64,000 nt of DNA from Cellulomonas fengjieae (GCF_018388465.1 NZ_CP074404.1:2852001-2916000); one strand, 5' to 3'; shown: positions 1-10,589, counted from the stretch's first letter. Numbers and translations: made by a program. Notes: generated by a model not told the origin, from the sequence alone.

Positions 1-68
1 CGCACGACGAGCTGGTGGCAGCCGGTGGCGACTACGCCGCGCTGTGGCACTCCTGGCAGCACGAGTGA
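1..68 (+). CDS. C-terminal end of an unidentified gene, possibly an ABC transporter ATPase
   Basis: The frame that opens at base 3 is read through to a TGA at 66-68 and gives only 21 residues, ending in AALWHSWQHE. The pattern of His-Asp-Glu-Leu, a Gly-Gly-Asp-Tyr and a Leu-Trp pair resembles the last residues of exporter-type ABC ATPases, but this is too short to prove it. Only one base separates its stop from the next start, so it is probably cotranscribed with arfB. Confidence 0.5.
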   Translation, partial: HDELVAAGGDYAALWHSWQHE

Positions 69-69
69 C

Positions 70-498
70 ATGACCGACGCCCTGGTGCTGCGCGGAGGTG
101 TCGTCGTCCCCGACGACGCCCTCGCGTGGCGCTTCTCCCGGTCCGGCGGCCCCGGCGGCCAGTCCGTGAACACCACCGACTCCAAGGTGGAGCTCTCGGT
201 GGACCTGAGCCGGGTGACCTGGACCAGCGACACCCAGCAGGACCGGGTGCTGTCCCGGCTCGCAGGCCGGCTGCGCGGCGGGGTGCTGACCGTGAGCGCG
301 TCGGAGTACCGCTCGCAGCTGCGCAACCGCGAGGCCGCGCTCACGCGCGTCCGCGCGCTGCTCGACGACGCCCTCGCTCCCCCGGGTCCGGTCCGCCGCG
401 CCACGCGACCGAGCCGGGGCTCGCAGGTGCGCCGAGTGCAGGGCGAGCAGAAGCGCCGCGCGGTCAAGCAGCTGCGCCGCCGCCCACCGCCGGCCTGA
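70..498 (+). CDS. arfB: ArfB/YaeJ-type peptidyl-tRNA hydrolase (ribosome rescue)
   Basis: This 142-residue protein carries the GGQ tripeptide inside SRSGGPGGQSVNT, the catalytic motif of class I release factors, and has no codon-recognition domain. A basic C-terminal tail rich in Arg and Lys (last ~30 residues) follows, as in ArfB, which inserts its tail into the empty mRNA channel of a stalled ribosome and hydrolyses the peptidyl-tRNA. The ATG at 70 is preferred because it follows the upstream stop by one base; an earlier in-frame ATG at 25 would overlap that gene. Assignment rests on the motif, size and tail. Confidence 0.88.
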   Translation: MTDALVLRGGVVVPDDALAWRFSRSGGPGGQSVNTTDSKVELSVDLSRVTWTSDTQQDRVLSRLAGRLRGGVLTVSASEYRSQLRNREAALTRVRALLDDALAPPGPVRRATRPSRGSQVRRVQGEQKRRAVKQLRRRPPPA

Positions 499-518
499 CC
501 GCGGACGTGGTCGCGCCC

Positions 519-549
519 GCCGCCTGCTCAGGCTGCCGCCTGCTCAGGC
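519..549. repeat. Tandem 15-nt duplication across the SURF1 stop codon
   Basis: GCCGCCTGCTCAGGC occurs at 519-533 and again at 535-549. The second copy contains the TGA stop of the minus-strand SURF1 gene, so a duplicate TGA lies 16 nt further downstream on that strand. It looks like simple replication slippage. Confidence 0.75.
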
Positions 550-1413
550 CGCCGGCTGCTCCTCCGCGGCGACCTCCGGCTCGGGTCCCGCGCCGCGCGC
601 CTCGTCGCGGACCATCCGCAGCCACAGCAGCACCGCGAATCCGCCGAAGATCCACCACTGCGCGGCGTAGGCGAGGTTCTGGATGTTCAGCCCCGTCCCG
701 GGCTTGGTCGGCGGGTCGAGCAGCGCCGGCCCTCCCGGCGCCGGCTCCGGTGTCGAGAGCACCAGGTAGCCCGTGTAGATGGGGCCGCCCCAGGAGTTGA
801 GCAGCTCGGCGGAGCTGATGGCGTCGGTCTGCCCGTCCCGCACACCCGCACCCGCCTGCTCGGACGCCTGCAGGTACCCGGTGACGTCGACCGACCCGGC
901 CGGCGGCGCGTCCGCGTCGGCCGGTGTGGCCACCCAGCCCCGCACGACCGGGAGCACCGCCCCGTCAGGGGTCCGCAGCGGCGTGAGCACGAGCAGGCCG
1001 GTCGTGCCGTCGTGCGCGCGACCGGTCACCAGCAGCTGCCCGGTGGCGTCGTAGCTGCCCGAGACCGCGACCTTGCGGCCGACGAGGTCGCCGACGAAGG
1101 TCGTCTGCGGTTCCAGCACGTCGTCGATCGGCACGGCGGGCGCGGCGGCGAGCTCCGCGGCGTGGCGCTCCGCGGTCGCGGCACCGTGCACCTGCGCACG
1201 GTCCAGCTGCCACGCTCCGAGACGCGCGCACAGGGCCGCTGCGGTCAGCAGGACGACGAGCAGGAGCAGCATGCGCGGCCGGACGGCCGCCCGCAGGAGC
1301 GTGGTGGGCGGCCTGCGCTCGGCCTGCTCCCACACGGGAGGCGGGGCGTCGTCGGCCGTCCCGGAGCCCGCGGCGCGCTCGTGCGCGACGGCGGCGGGGC
1401 TCTGCTCGGTCAC
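544..1413 (-). CDS. SURF1 family cytochrome oxidase assembly protein
   Basis: The 289-residue product has a hydrophilic N-terminus, a first membrane helix at about residues 47-68 followed by LGAWQLDRAQVHG, a long extracytoplasmic domain, and a second helix near residues 250-268 (QWWIFGGFAVLLWLRM). Two helices flanking a periplasmic-side domain, with the GxWQLxR motif after helix 1, are the hallmark of SURF1 proteins, which help insert haem a into cytochrome c oxidase subunit I. The start is a GTG. No oxidase genes are nearby. Confidence 0.88.
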   Translation of the reverse strand: MTEQSPAAVAHERAAGSGTADDAPPPVWEQAERRPPTTLLRAAVRPRMLLLLVVLLTAAALCARLGAWQLDRAQVHGAATAERHAAELAAAPAVPIDDVLEPQTTFVGDLVGRKVAVSGSYDATGQLLVTGRAHDGTTGLLVLTPLRTPDGAVLPVVRGWVATPADADAPPAGSVDVTGYLQASEQAGAGVRDGQTDAISSAELLNSWGGPIYTGYLVLSTPEPAPGGPALLDPPTKPGTGLNIQNLAYAAQWWIFGGFAVLLWLRMVRDEARGAGPEPEVAAEEQPAA

Positions 1414-1702
1414 GCTTCACGGTACCTCGAAGGACCGGTGGAACCGGCACCGCCGACACCGGTACGGAGGCCGGTGCGCGGGCCGGCACACGCCTCTGAC
1501 CTGCGCACCGACCCGACGTCCGCGCCACCGGCCGTTTGCCGTGCGTTGGGCCACACCTCCTGCGCGCGCGCACGGAGTGCGGTTGTATGGCATCAGGCCC
1601 GCGCAGTGGCAGAGGACCAAGGTCCCCCGCCTGCGGTGGCGCCCGGCGCCAGGCTGACACCCGGCCGGCGCCTTCGCTGGAACGACGACTGGGGAGCGCG
1701 GG
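1414..1702. other. Divergent intergenic region SURF1 / xfp
   Basis: These 289 bases separate the two divergent starts. A purine-rich GGGGAGCGCGGG directly before the xfp ATG is a plausible ribosome binding site. TACCGT lies five bases before the SURF1 GTG and could be its -10. I see several GGCGCC-type short palindromes near 1650-1680 but no convincing -35/-10 pair for xfp. Confidence 0.4.
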
Positions 1703-4180
1703 ATGAGCACCACGACGCCGGCACGCAGCACGTGGCAGACCGGGAGCGGGGTCACGATCGACGACGCGACCCTGGCGCGTCTCGACCAGTGGTGGCGGGC
1801 CGCGAACTACCTGTCGGTCGGGCAGATCTACCTGCTGGCCAACCCGCTGCTGCGCGAACCCCTCACGCGCGACGACGTCAAGCCGCGGCTGCTCGGGCAC
1901 TGGGGCACCACCCCGGGCCTCAACTTCCTGTACGCCCACTTGAACCGCGCGATCGCGGAGCGCCAGCAGTCGACGATCTACATCACCGGACCCGGGCACG
2001 GCGGCCCCGGCCTCGTCGCCAGCGCGTACCTGGACGGGACGTACTCGGAGTACTACTCGGACATCACCGAGGACACCGAGGGCATCCGGCGCCTGTTCCG
2101 GCAGTTCTCGTTCCCCGGTGGCATCCCCAGCCACGTGGCCCCCGAGACCCCGGGGTCCATCCACGAGGGCGGCGAGCTCGGCTACGCGCTGAGCCACGCC
2201 TACGGCGCCGCGTTCGACAACCCGGACCTGCTGGTGGCGGCCGTCATCGGCGACGGCGAGGCCGAGACGGGCCCGCTGGCCACGAGCTGGCACTCGAACA
2301 AGTTCGTGAACGTGGAGAACGACGGGGTGGTGCTGCCGATCCTGCACCTCAACGGGTACAAGATCGCGAACCCGACCGTGCTCGCGCGGATCCCCGACGA
2401 GGAGCTCGAGTCCCTCATGGTCGGGTACGGCCACAAGCCGCACATGTTCGTGGCCGGGTTCGACGACGAGTCGCACGTGGACATCCACCGCCGGTTCGCG
2501 ATCCTGCTGGACGAGGTGCTCGACGAGATCGCGGAGATCAAGCGCAGCGCCCACGCCGGCAACGAGCAGCGCCCGCAGTGGCCGATGATCGTGTTCCGGA
2601 CGCCGAAGGGCTGGACCGGGCCCGACTACATCGACGGCAAGAAGACCACGGGGTCGTGGCGTGCGCACCAGGTGCCGCTGGCCAACGCGCGGGACACCCC
2701 GGAGCACCTCGACGTCCTGCGGCAGTGGCTCGAGTCGTACCGTGTGAACGAGCTGTTCGACGAGACGGGCCGGCTGCACGACGACATCCGGTCGCTCGCG
2801 CCGAAGGGCGCGCTGCGGATGAGCGACAACCCGCACGCCAACGGCGGCCTCCTGCTGCGGGACCTGCGCCTGCCGGACTTCCGGGAGTACGCGGTCGACG
2901 TGCCGGTGCCCGGCGGCTCGATCAGCGAGGCGCCCCGCGTGCTGGGCGACTGGCTGACGGACGTCATCCGGCTGAACCCCGACAACTTCCGCATCTTCGG
3001 ACCGGACGAGACGGCGTCGAACCGCCTGCAGTCGGTGTTCCAGGCCACCGACAAGCAGTGGAACGCCGAGTTCTTCGGCGACGACGTGGACGACCACCTG
3101 GCTCGTGCGGGACGCGTGCTGGAGATGCTCAGCGAGCACCAGTGCCAGGGCTGGCTCGAGGGCTACCTGCTGACCGGCCGGCACGGGATGTTCAACTGCT
3201 ACGAGGCGTTCATCCACATCATCGACTCGATGTTCAACCAGCACGCCAAGTGGTTGAAGGTCACCGACGACATCCCGTGGCGCCGCCCGATCGCGAGCCT
3301 GAACTACCTGCTGTCCAGCCACGTGTGGCGCCAGGACCACAACGGCTTCAGCCACCAGGACCCCGGGTTCATCGACCACGTGGTGAACAAGAAGGCTTCC
3401 GTCGTGCGGGTCTACCTGCCGCCGGACGCCAACACGCTGCTCTCGACCTACGACCACTGCCTGCGCAGCCGTCAGTACGTCAACGTCGTGGTCGCGGGCA
3501 AGCAGCCGGCACCGAACTTCCTGACGATGGACCAGGCGGTCGCGCACTGCACGCGCGGCCTGGGCATCTGGGACTGGGCGGGCTCGGAGGTGCCCGGCGA
3601 GAAGCCGGACGTGGTCCTCGGCGCGGCCGGTGACGTGCCGACGCTCGAGGTGCTCGCCGCGGCGGACATCCTGCGCCGGGAGCTGCCGGACCTGAAGGTC
3701 CGCGTCATCAACGTCGTCGACCTCATGCGCCTGCAGGACTCGCGCGAGCACCCGCACGGTCTGTCCGACGCCCAGTTCGACGGGCTCTTCACGTCGGACC
3801 GGCCGGTGATCTTCGCGTACCACGGGTACCCGTGGCTCATCCACCGGCTCACCTACCGCCGGAACGGCCACAGCAACATCCACGTGCGCGGGTACAAGGA
3901 GGAGGGCACCACCACCACACCGTTCGACATGGTCATGCTCAACGACCTGGACCGGTTCCACCTGGTGATCGACGTCATCGACAACGTGCCGTCGCTCGGG
4001 AGCACGCAGGCCGGCCTGCGCCAGAAGATGGTCGACGAGCGCCTGCGCGCCCGCGAGTACACCCGGGCGTTCGGCGACGACCTGCCCGAGGTCCGAGACT
4101 GGGTGTGGCCCGACGCCGCGGATGCCGCGGACGAGAGCCAGGTGGCCGCCACCCTGTCGACCGGCGGCGACAACGAGTAG
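1703..4180 (+). CDS. xfp: Xylulose-5-phosphate/fructose-6-phosphate phosphoketolase
   Basis: The enzyme uses thiamine diphosphate and phosphate to split xylulose-5-P into acetyl-P and glyceraldehyde-3-P (and often fructose-6-P into acetyl-P and erythrose-4-P). The 825-residue length matches the family. Visible hallmarks are [10 protein letters not shown] near residue 93, the cofactor-binding [14 protein letters not shown] near residue 182, and HLNGYKI shortly after. Directly downstream are pta and ackA, which consume acetyl-P, so the three genes form a phosphoketolase bypass that saves carbon and makes ATP. Whether it acts on xylulose-5-P only or on both substrates cannot be read from the sequence. 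Confidence 0.97.
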   Translation: MSTTTPARSTWQTGSGVTIDDATLARLDQWWRAANYLSVGQIYLLANPLLREPLTRDDVKPRLLGHWGTTPGLNFLYAHLNRAIAERQQSTIYITGPGHGGPGLVASAYLDGTYSEYYSDITEDTEGIRRLFRQFSFPGGIPSHVAPETPGSIHEGGELGYALSHAYGAAFDNPDLLVAAVIGDGEAETGPLATSWHSNKFVNVENDGVVLPILHLNGYKIANPTVLARIPDEELESLMVGYGHKPHMFVAGFDDESHVDIHRRFAILLDEVLDEIAEIKRSAHAGNEQRPQWPMIVFRTPKGWTGPDYIDGKKTTGSWRAHQVPLANARDTPEHLDVLRQWLESYRVNELFDETGRLHDDIRSLAPKGALRMSDNPHANGGLLLRDLRLPDFREYAVDVPVPGGSISEAPRVLGDWLTDVIRLNPDNFRIFGPDETASNRLQSVFQATDKQWNAEFFGDDVDDHLARAGRVLEMLSEHQCQGWLEGYLLTGRHGMFNCYEAFIHIIDSMFNQHAKWLKVTDDIPWRRPIASLNYLLSSHVWRQDHNGFSHQDPGFIDHVVNKKASVVRVYLPPDANTLLSTYDHCLRSRQYVNVVVAGKQPAPNFLTMDQAVAHCTRGLGIWDWAGSEVPGEKPDVVLGAAGDVPTLEVLAAADILRRELPDLKVRVINVVDLMRLQDSREHPHGLSDAQFDGLFTSDRPVIFAYHGYPWLIHRLTYRRNGHSNIHVRGYKEEGTTTTPFDMVMLNDLDRFHLVIDVIDNVPSLGSTQAGLRQKMVDERLRAREYTRAFGDDLPEVRDWVWPDAADAADESQVAATLSTGGDNE

Positions 4181-4253
4181 CACCCCGTCCCCCGTGGGGC
4201 TGACACCGACGTCGGCCCCGCGGTTCCGTACCACCGTTCAGGAGACGCCCACA

Positions 4254-6326
4254 GTGGCCCGCAGCATCTATGTCACCTCCCCCGAGGGAGATTCCGGTAA
4301 GTCCATGGTCGCGTTGGGGCTGGTGGACCTGCTGGCCCGCACCGTCCAGCGCGTGGGGGTGTTCCGTCCGGTCGCGCGGTCCACGGAGGTGCGCGACTAC
4401 GTCCTCGAGCTGCTGCTCGGCCACGACGGCGTCGACCTGACGTACGAGGAGTGCGTGGGGGTCACCTACCAGCAGGTGCTCGACGACCCGGAGGCCGCTC
4501 TCTCCCAGATCGTGACCCGCTACCACGACGTCGAGCGGCGCTGCGACGCCGTCGTGGTCGTCGGCACCGACTACACCGACGTCGCAGGACCCACCGAGCT
4601 GGCGTACAACGCGCGGATCGCGGCGAACCTCGGGGCCCCGGTCGTGCTCGTCATCAACGGCGGCCAGCGCAAGCCGGGCGTCGTCGCCCAGGTGGCCGAC
4701 GTCGTGGTCACCGAGATGCACGCCAACCACGCCCAGGTGGTGTCGATCGTCGCCAACCGCTGCGCACCGGGCACGGTGAGCAGCGTCCGCGACGCCCTGC
4801 GCTCCAGCACCGGCCTGCCGTCGTGGGCCGTGCCGGAGAACCCGCTGCTCACGGCCCCGACGGTCCGCCAGCTCTCGGAGGCGGTGCGCGGCACGCTGCT
4901 GTCCGGCGACGAGAGCCTGCTGGCGCGCGAGGTGCTCGACGTGATCGTGGGCGCGATGTCCGTGGAGCACCTGCTGGGCAAGCTGACCGACGGTGCGGTG
5001 GTGATCACGCCGGGCGACCGGTCCGACGTGCTGCTCGGCCTGCTCATGGCCCACCAGGCGGAGGGCTTCCCCTCGCTCGCGGGCATCATCCTCAACGGCG
5101 GGTTCCGCCCGGCGCCGTTGATCGCCAGGCTGGTCAACGGGCTGGGGAGCAGGCTGCCCATCCTGACGACCGAGCTGGGCACGTTCCGCTCGGCGAGCGC
5201 CGTCGCGGACACGCACGGCCACCTGAACGCGGACTCGCAGCGCAAGGTGGACACCGCGCTGTCGCTGTTCGAGCAGCACGTCGACGGGGCCGCGCTGCTG
5301 GCCGCCCTGGACGTCGAGCGGCCCGAGGTCATCACGCCGCTGATGTTCGAGTTCACCCTGCTGGACCGGGCCCGCGCGGACCGCAAGCACGTCGTGCTGC
5401 CCGAGGGCAGCGACGACCGGATCCTGCGGGCCGCGTCCACGCTCCTGCAGCGCGGGGTCGCCGACATCACGATCCTCGGCGAGGAGCCTGCCATCCGCGC
5501 CCGCGCGACCGAGCTCGGCCTCGACCTCGACGCGGCGGCCATCATCGACCCCCACGACCCCGAGATGCTCGAGCGGTTCGCCGTCGAGTACACCGAGATG
5601 CGCAAGCACAAGGGCATGACGGTCGAGCGCGCGCGCGAGATCGTCTCGTCGGTCTCCTACTTCGGCACGATGATGGTCCAGCTGGGCCTTGCCGACGGCA
5701 TGGTCTCCGGCGCGGCGCACACCACCGCGCACACCATCAAGCCGTCGTTCGAGATCATCAAGACCACGCCCGGGGTCTCCAGCGTGTCGAGCGCGTTCCT
5801 CATGTGCCTGGAGGACCGGGTGCTGGTCTACGCCGACTGCGCGGTCATCCCCGACCCGACGGCCGAGCAGCTGGCCGACATCGCGATCTCGTCGGCCGGC
5901 ACCGCGGCGCAGTTCGGCATCGAGCCCCGCATCGCGATGCTCTCCTACTCGACCGGCGCCTCCGGCACGGGTGCGGACGTGGAGAAGGTCCGTGCCGCGA
6001 CCGCCCTGGTCCGCGAGCGCCGGCCCGACCTGTCCGTGGAGGGCCCCATCCAGTACGACGCGGCCGTGGACGCCTCGGTCGCCCAGACCAAGATGCCCGA
6101 CTCGGCGGTCGCCGGCCGCGCGACGGTGTTCGTCTTCCCGGACCTGAACACCGGCAACAACACCTACAAGGCGGTCCAGCGCTCCGCCGGCGCCGTCGCC
6201 ATCGGCCCCGTCCTGCAGGGTCTGCGCAAGCCGGTCAACGACCTGTCGCGCGGCGCCTCGGTGCAGGACATCGTCAACACCGTCGCGATCACCGCGATCC
6301 AGGCCCAGACAGAGGACCCCGCATGA
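4254..6326 (+). CDS. pta: Phosphate acetyltransferase
   Basis: This cytoplasmic enzyme interconverts acetyl-P plus CoA with acetyl-CoA plus phosphate. The 690-residue product is the long, three-part form: an N-terminal P-loop/BioD-like domain starting [14 protein letters not shown], a central DRTGG-type domain (about residues 225-340) and a C-terminal PTA catalytic domain (about 360-690) with [10 protein letters not shown] and [11 protein letters not shown]. The GTG at 4254 is chosen because GGAG lies 9 nt upstream and the domain begins at once; an upstream extension overlapping xfp has no family-like sequence. The stop overlaps the ackA start by 4 nt. Confidence 0.96.
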   Translation: MARSIYVTSPEGDSGKSMVALGLVDLLARTVQRVGVFRPVARSTEVRDYVLELLLGHDGVDLTYEECVGVTYQQVLDDPEAALSQIVTRYHDVERRCDAVVVVGTDYTDVAGPTELAYNARIAANLGAPVVLVINGGQRKPGVVAQVADVVVTEMHANHAQVVSIVANRCAPGTVSSVRDALRSSTGLPSWAVPENPLLTAPTVRQLSEAVRGTLLSGDESLLAREVLDVIVGAMSVEHLLGKLTDGAVVITPGDRSDVLLGLLMAHQAEGFPSLAGIILNGGFRPAPLIARLVNGLGSRLPILTTELGTFRSASAVADTHGHLNADSQRKVDTALSLFEQHVDGAALLAALDVERPEVITPLMFEFTLLDRARADRKHVVLPEGSDDRILRAASTLLQRGVADITILGEEPAIRARATELGLDLDAAAIIDPHDPEMLERFAVEYTEMRKHKGMTVERAREIVSSVSYFGTMMVQLGLADGMVSGAAHTTAHTIKPSFEIIKTTPGVSSVSSAFLMCLEDRVLVYADCAVIPDPTAEQLADIAISSAGTAAQFGIEPRIAMLSYSTGASGTGADVEKVRAATALVRERRPDLSVEGPIQYDAAVDASVAQTKMPDSAVAGRATVFVFPDLNTGNNTYKAVQRSAGAVAIGPVLQGLRKPVNDLSRGASVQDIVNTVAITAIQAQTEDPA

Positions 6327-7618
6327 CCCCGCTCAGCCAGCCCAGTCCCAGCTCCGCGTTCGGAGCGCACGGCAGCGTGCTCGTCGTGAACTCGGGCTCG
6401 TCGTCCATCAAGTACCAGCTGGTCAACCCCGTGGGGGGCGAGGCGATCGCGTCCGGCATCGTCGAGCGGATCGGCGAGGAGCAGGGTTCCCTGCGGCACA
6501 CGTTCGGCGGCCTGACCACGCGTCGCACCAACCCGATCGCCGACCACTCCGAGGGGCTGCGGGCGGTGCTCGCGATGTTCGAGGAGATCGGCCCGGACCT
6601 CGCGCAGGCGCACGTCGTCGCGGTCGGCCACCGCGTGGTGCACGGGGGGGCCGTGTTCGGCTCCCCCGTGATCGTCGACGACGAGGTCATCAAGCAGATC
6701 GACCAGATCTCGCCCCTCGCGCCGCTGCACAACCCACCCAACCTCGTCGGCATCCAGGTCGCGCGCGAGCTGCTGCCGGACGTGCCGCACGTCGTCGTGT
6801 TCGACACGGCGTTCTTCCGCACCCTGCCCGAGGCCGCCGCCACGTACGCGATCGACCGCGAGGTCGCCGCGGAGCACGGCGTGCGGCGGTACGGGTTCCA
6901 CGGGACGTCGCACCACTACGTGTCCGGCAAGGTGGCGCGCGTGCTGGGCCGGCGCGTCGAGGAGCTCAACCAGATCGTGCTGCACCTGGGCAACGGCGCG
7001 TCGGCGTCGGCGGTCCGCGGCGGGGTCGCCGTGGAGACGTCGATGGGCATGACGCCGCTGGAAGGGCTCGTCATGGGCACCCGGTCGGGTGACATCGACC
7101 CGGCCGTGCTCATCCACCTGCAGCGCAACGCCGGCCTGTCGGTCGACGAGGTCGACGACCTGCTGAACCGCCGCTCGGGGCTCAAAGGGCTGTCCGGCGA
7201 GAACGACTTCCGCGAGCTGCACGAGCTGGTCGCGGCGGGCGACGAGGACGCGACCCTCGCGCTCGACGTCTACCTGCACCGGCTGCGCAAGTACATCGGC
7301 GCGTACCACGCGGTGCTCGGGCGGGTCGACGTGATCACGTTCACGGCGGGCGTCGGCGAGAACGACGACATCGTCCGCGCCCGCGCGCTCGAAGGGCTGG
7401 AGTCCCTCGGCATCGCGGTGGACCCCGCGCGCAACGAGGGCCGCAAGAAGGAGCCGACGATCATCTCGCCTGACTGGTGCAGCACGCTGGTCATGGTGGT
7501 GCCGACGAACGAGGAGCTCGCCATCGCGCGGCAGGCGGTCGCCACGATCGAGGCCGCCGGCTTCGAGGGCAGCAGCGACGAGTCCGACCCGGCACCGGCC
7601 GCCGCGGGCCACGCCTGA
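6323..7618 (+). CDS. ackA: Acetate kinase
   Basis: It transfers phosphate between acetyl-P and ADP, yielding acetate and ATP. The 431-residue protein shows the ASKHA-fold family motifs in order: [13 protein letters not shown] near the N-terminus, [25 protein letters not shown], and GVGENDD near the C-terminus. The start overlaps the pta stop (ATGA), indicating translational coupling. The C-terminal ~20 residues are rich in Ala, Pro and Asp and extend past the usual end. Confidence 0.97.
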   Translation: MTPLSQPSPSSAFGAHGSVLVVNSGSSSIKYQLVNPVGGEAIASGIVERIGEEQGSLRHTFGGLTTRRTNPIADHSEGLRAVLAMFEEIGPDLAQAHVVAVGHRVVHGGAVFGSPVIVDDEVIKQIDQISPLAPLHNPPNLVGIQVARELLPDVPHVVVFDTAFFRTLPEAAATYAIDREVAAEHGVRRYGFHGTSHHYVSGKVARVLGRRVEELNQIVLHLGNGASASAVRGGVAVETSMGMTPLEGLVMGTRSGDIDPAVLIHLQRNAGLSVDEVDDLLNRRSGLKGLSGENDFRELHELVAAGDEDATLALDVYLHRLRKYIGAYHAVLGRVDVITFTAGVGENDDIVRARALEGLESLGIAVDPARNEGRKKEPTIISPDWCSTLVMVVPTNEELAIARQAVATIEAAGFEGSSDESDPAPAAAGHA

Positions 7619-7637
7619 GCCCTGCGCTGGGTCCGAT

Positions 7638-7673
7638 GAGCCGGCCCCGAGGGTGCTCCCTCGCGGCCGGCTC
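7638..7673. terminator. Hairpin between convergent ackA and gabD2
   Basis: GAGCCGGCC pairs with GGCCGGCTC, and GAGGG pairs with CCCTC inside it, closed by a TGCT loop. It sits 20 bases after the ackA stop and 9 bases after the gabD2 stop on the other strand, so it can serve both. No U-tract follows. Confidence 0.75.
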
Positions 7674-7681
7674 GCGGCGTC

Positions 7682-9313
7682 CTACGGCAGCCGAAGGGTC
7701 TTCATGGCACGCAGCACCTCGGTGTAGACGCGCGGCCACGTCTCGGTGCCCAGGTCGAACAGGCGGTGCAGGCCGACGCCCGGGCCGCCGAGCACCCCGT
7801 GCGCGCCACGCTGCACCGCGACCGTCTGCGTGCGGGTGGTGGCCCACAGACCCTCGCGGCCGTGCCGGTGGCCGATCCCGGACGCACCGATGCCTCCCTG
7901 CGGTGCGGCGACCGAGCCCCAGGTGGCCACGTACCCCTCGTTGACGTTGACGGTGCCGGCGCGGACGCGTTGTGCCAGGGCCGCGCCGCGTCGTGTGTCG
8001 GCGGTCCAGATGCTCGCGTTGAGCCCGCGGTCGCTGTCGTTCATGGCTGCGACGGCCTCGTCGTCGGACGCCACCCGGTAGACCGCGACGACCGGGCCGA
8101 ACGTCTCCTCGCGGGCCAGCCGCGCCTCGTTCGGCACGTCGGCCAGGATCGTCGGCTCGTAGAACCACGGTCCGAGGTCCGAGCGGTGCTCCCCGCCCGC
8201 CAGCACCGTCGCCCCGTGCCCGACGGCATCCTCGACGTGCTCCACGACGGTGGCCAGCTGCGCCGCCGACGTCAGCGACCCGATGTCCGAGCGGTAGTCC
8301 AGGCCCGAGCCCAGCCGCAGCGCGCGGGTGCGGCGGACGAACGCGGCGGTGAACGCGTCGGCCACGTCCTCGTGCACGTAGATCCGCTCGATGCTCACGC
8401 AGACCTGCCCGGCGCCGACGAAGCAGGCCCGCACGGCGCCCTCGGCCGCGACCTCGACGTCCACGTCCTCGGCCACGTACATCGGGTTCTTGCCGCCGAG
8501 CTCGAGGGTCGCCGGCACCAGCCGCTCCCCCGCCCGGGCGGCGACGACACGGCCGGTCTGCGTGGACCCGGTGAAGCTGACGTGGTCGACGTGCTCGACG
8601 ACCGCGGCCCCGACCGTCGACCCGTCCCCCACCACCACCTGCAGGAGCCCGGCCGGCAGACCCGCCTCCTCGAGCAGCTCAGCGGCCCACAGCGACGTCA
8701 GGGACGTCTGCAGGTCCGGACGCAGCACGACGGCGTTCCCGGCGACCAGGGCGGGCAGCACGTCCCCCAGCGTGAGCGTCAGCGGGAAGTTCCAGGGGGC
8801 GATGACGCCGACCACGCCGACGGGGTGCCGGAGCACCCGCGTCGAGGTCAGGACCGGGAGGAGACCGGGCACGCGGCGCGGCGCCAGGTAGCGGCCGGCG
8901 CGGGCGGCGTAGTGCCGGGCGACCAGCGCGATGTCGCACACCTCCTCGAACGCCGAGACCCGGGCCTTGCCGGACTCCAGCTGGATGAGGTCGAGCACCT
9001 CGGTCTGCCGCTCGAGCACCAGGTCGTGCACGCGGGAGAGCACCGCGGTCCGGTCCCGCATCGGGCGCGCGGCCCACAGCCGGTGCGCCGCCCGTGCGTC
9101 CTTCGCCGCGCGCGCCACGTCGTCCGGTGTGGACAGCGGGATCGCGGCGATCGGGCTCCCGGTGAACGGCGCGTGCGAGGTGAAGGTCCCGGCGCCGGGG
9201 GACGTGACCACACGCCGCAGGAGCGGGCGTAGGTCGTCCGGCTCGAGCACGTACGTGGCGAGCGGATCGGTCTCGGGGTCGTGGAGCTCGATGTGTCCGG
9301 GGTCGTGCGCCAT
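7682..9313 (-). CDS. gabD2: Succinate-semialdehyde dehydrogenase (NADP+), GabD2 type
   Basis: This 543-residue aldehyde dehydrogenase oxidises an aldehyde, most likely succinate semialdehyde, to the acid. Motifs in order are GVIAPWNFPLTL, SFTGSTQTGR, the general base Glu in ATLELGGKNP, and the catalytic Cys in GAGQVCVSIER. The long N-terminal part and ELGGKNPMYV context match the actinobacterial GabD2 group, but substrate is inferred. The ATG at 9313 lies 6 nt after a TAGGGT hexamer, compatible with a leaderless mRNA. Confidence 0.88.
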   Translation of the reverse strand: MAHDPGHIELHDPETDPLATYVLEPDDLRPLLRRVVTSPGAGTFTSHAPFTGSPIAAIPLSTPDDVARAAKDARAAHRLWAARPMRDRTAVLSRVHDLVLERQTEVLDLIQLESGKARVSAFEEVCDIALVARHYAARAGRYLAPRRVPGLLPVLTSTRVLRHPVGVVGVIAPWNFPLTLTLGDVLPALVAGNAVVLRPDLQTSLTSLWAAELLEEAGLPAGLLQVVVGDGSTVGAAVVEHVDHVSFTGSTQTGRVVAARAGERLVPATLELGGKNPMYVAEDVDVEVAAEGAVRACFVGAGQVCVSIERIYVHEDVADAFTAAFVRRTRALRLGSGLDYRSDIGSLTSAAQLATVVEHVEDAVGHGATVLAGGEHRSDLGPWFYEPTILADVPNEARLAREETFGPVVAVYRVASDDEAVAAMNDSDRGLNASIWTADTRRGAALAQRVRAGTVNVNEGYVATWGSVAAPQGGIGASGIGHRHGREGLWATTRTQTVAVQRGAHGVLGGPGVGLHRLFDLGTETWPRVYTEVLRAMKTLRLP

Positions 9314-9319
9314 ACGGCG

Positions 9320-9325
9320 ACCCTA
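9320..9325 (-). promoter_or_regulatory. -10 hexamer TAGGGT, leaderless gabD2 start
   Basis: TAGGGT is followed by six bases and then the ATG, so transcription would begin at or next to the start codon. No good -35 is visible. Confidence 0.5.
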
Positions 9326-9393
9326 CGCGCGGGCGCGGTCGAATCGCCCACACGCACGTCGCCGTGGTGGGGCGCGTGTCGCACGCGGGACGA

Positions 9394-9432
9394 CAGCCGC
9401 CCGGCACTCCCTGGGGAGCGTCCGGGCGGCTG
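9394..9432. terminator. Hairpin downstream of guaB3
   Basis: CAGCCGCCCGG (9394-9404) pairs perfectly with CCGGGCGGCTG (9422-9432) around a 17-base loop that can itself pair CTCC with GGAG. It begins 32 bases after the guaB3 stop. Confidence 0.7.
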
Positions 9433-9464
9433 GGTCGCGCTGCTACGTCGGGCGGCCGGCTGGG

Positions 9465-10589
9465 TCAGTGCGGCTGGTACGGGCTGACGACGACCTCGAC
9501 GCGCTGGAACTCCTTGAGGTCGGAGTAGCCCGTGGTGGCCATCGCGCGGCGCAGCGCCCCGACGAGGTTGAGCGTGCCGTCGGCGGTGTGGCCCGGGCCG
9601 AACAGGATCTGCTCGAGCGAACCGGCGGTACCGACCTCCACGCGCTCACCGCGCGGCAGCTCCGGGTGGTGCGCCTCGGGCCCCCAGTGCCACCCGCGGC
9701 CCGGCGCCTCGGTCGCCCGGGCCAGGGCGGCGCCGAGCATGACGGCATCCGCGCCGCACGCGACGGCCTTGACCAGGTCGCCGGAGCGACCCACCCCGCC
9801 GTCGGCGATCACGTGCACGTACCGGCCGCCGGACTCGTCGAGGTAGTCCCGTCGCGCGGCGGCGACGTCGGCGACCGCCGATGCCATCGGCGCGTGGATG
9901 CCCAGGGACACCCGGGTGGTGTGGGCGGCGCCGCCGCCGAAGCCGACGAGCACCCCCGCCGCGCCGGTGCGCATCAGGTGCAGCGCGGCCGTGTAGGTCG
10001 ACGCGCCGCCGACGATGACGGGCACGTCCAGCTCGTAGATGAACCGCTTGAGGTTCAGCGGCTCGGCGCGACCGGAGACGTGCTCGGCCGACACGGTGGT
10101 GCCGCGGATGACGAAGAGGTCGACACCCGCGTCCACCACGGTCCGCCAGAACTCGTTGGTGCGCTGCGGCGACAGGGCGCCGGCCACGGTGACCCCCGCC
10201 GCACGGATCTCCTTGAGGCGGGCGGTGATGAGCTCGGGCTGGATCGGCGCGGCGTAGATCTCCTGCATGCGTGCCGTGGCGCGCGCGCTGTCGAACGTGG
10301 CGACCTCGTCGAGCAGCGGTGCCGGGTCCTCGTAGCGCGTCCACAGCCCTTCGAGGTCGAGGACACCCAGGCCGCCTGCCCGCCCCAGGGCGACCGCCGT
10401 GTCCGGGCTCATCACCGAGTCCATGGGCGCCGCGATGATCGGCAGGTCGAAGTGGTAGGCGTCGATCTGCCATCCGACCGAGACCTCCTTGGGATCCCGC
10501 GTCCGCCGCGACGGGACGACGGCGATGTCGTCGAAGGAATATGCCCGGCGTCCGCGCTTGCCACGGCCGATCTCGATCTCGTTGCTCAC
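9465..10589 (-). CDS. guaB3: GuaB3 family IMP dehydrogenase-related protein
   Basis: The 374-residue protein aligns by eye with IMP dehydrogenase (DDIAVVPSRRT, IAAPMDSVM, VIADGGVGRSGDLVKA) but has no CBS domains. Where true IMPDH has GPGSICTTR with the catalytic Cys, this has GFGGGAAHTTR, so that Cys is absent. This is the actinobacterial GuaB3 form, whose in vivo reaction I do not assign. The GTG start at 10589 follows TAGCCT by six bases. In Mycobacterium and Streptomyces guaB3 sits beside guaB; here three genes intervene. Confidence 0.9.
   Translation of the reverse strand: MSNEIEIGRGKRGRRAYSFDDIAVVPSRRTRDPKEVSVGWQIDAYHFDLPIIAAPMDSVMSPDTAVALGRAGGLGVLDLEGLWTRYEDPAPLLDEVATFDSARATARMQEIYAAPIQPELITARLKEIRAAGVTVAGALSPQRTNEFWRTVVDAGVDLFVIRGTTVSAEHVSGRAEPLNLKRFIYELDVPVIVGGASTYTAALHLMRTGAAGVLVGFGGGAAHTTRVSLGIHAPMASAVADVAAARRDYLDESGGRYVHVIADGGVGRSGDLVKAVACGADAVMLGAALARATEAPGRGWHWGPEAHHPELPRGERVEVGTAGSLEQILFGPGHTADGTLNLVGALRRAMATTGYSDLKEFQRVEVVVSPYQPH

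Noticed and set aside
965..4234. A 1089-codon open frame on the minus strand opposite xfp
   Set aside because: It is a high-GC shadow frame: composition is Arg/Val/Asp/His-biased with no domain, and the plus strand encodes an unmistakable phosphoketolase.
4451..6322. Upstream open extension of ackA through pta
   Set aside because: The residues are Arg/Gly-rich without family motifs; acetate kinase begins at 6323 with an ATGA overlap.
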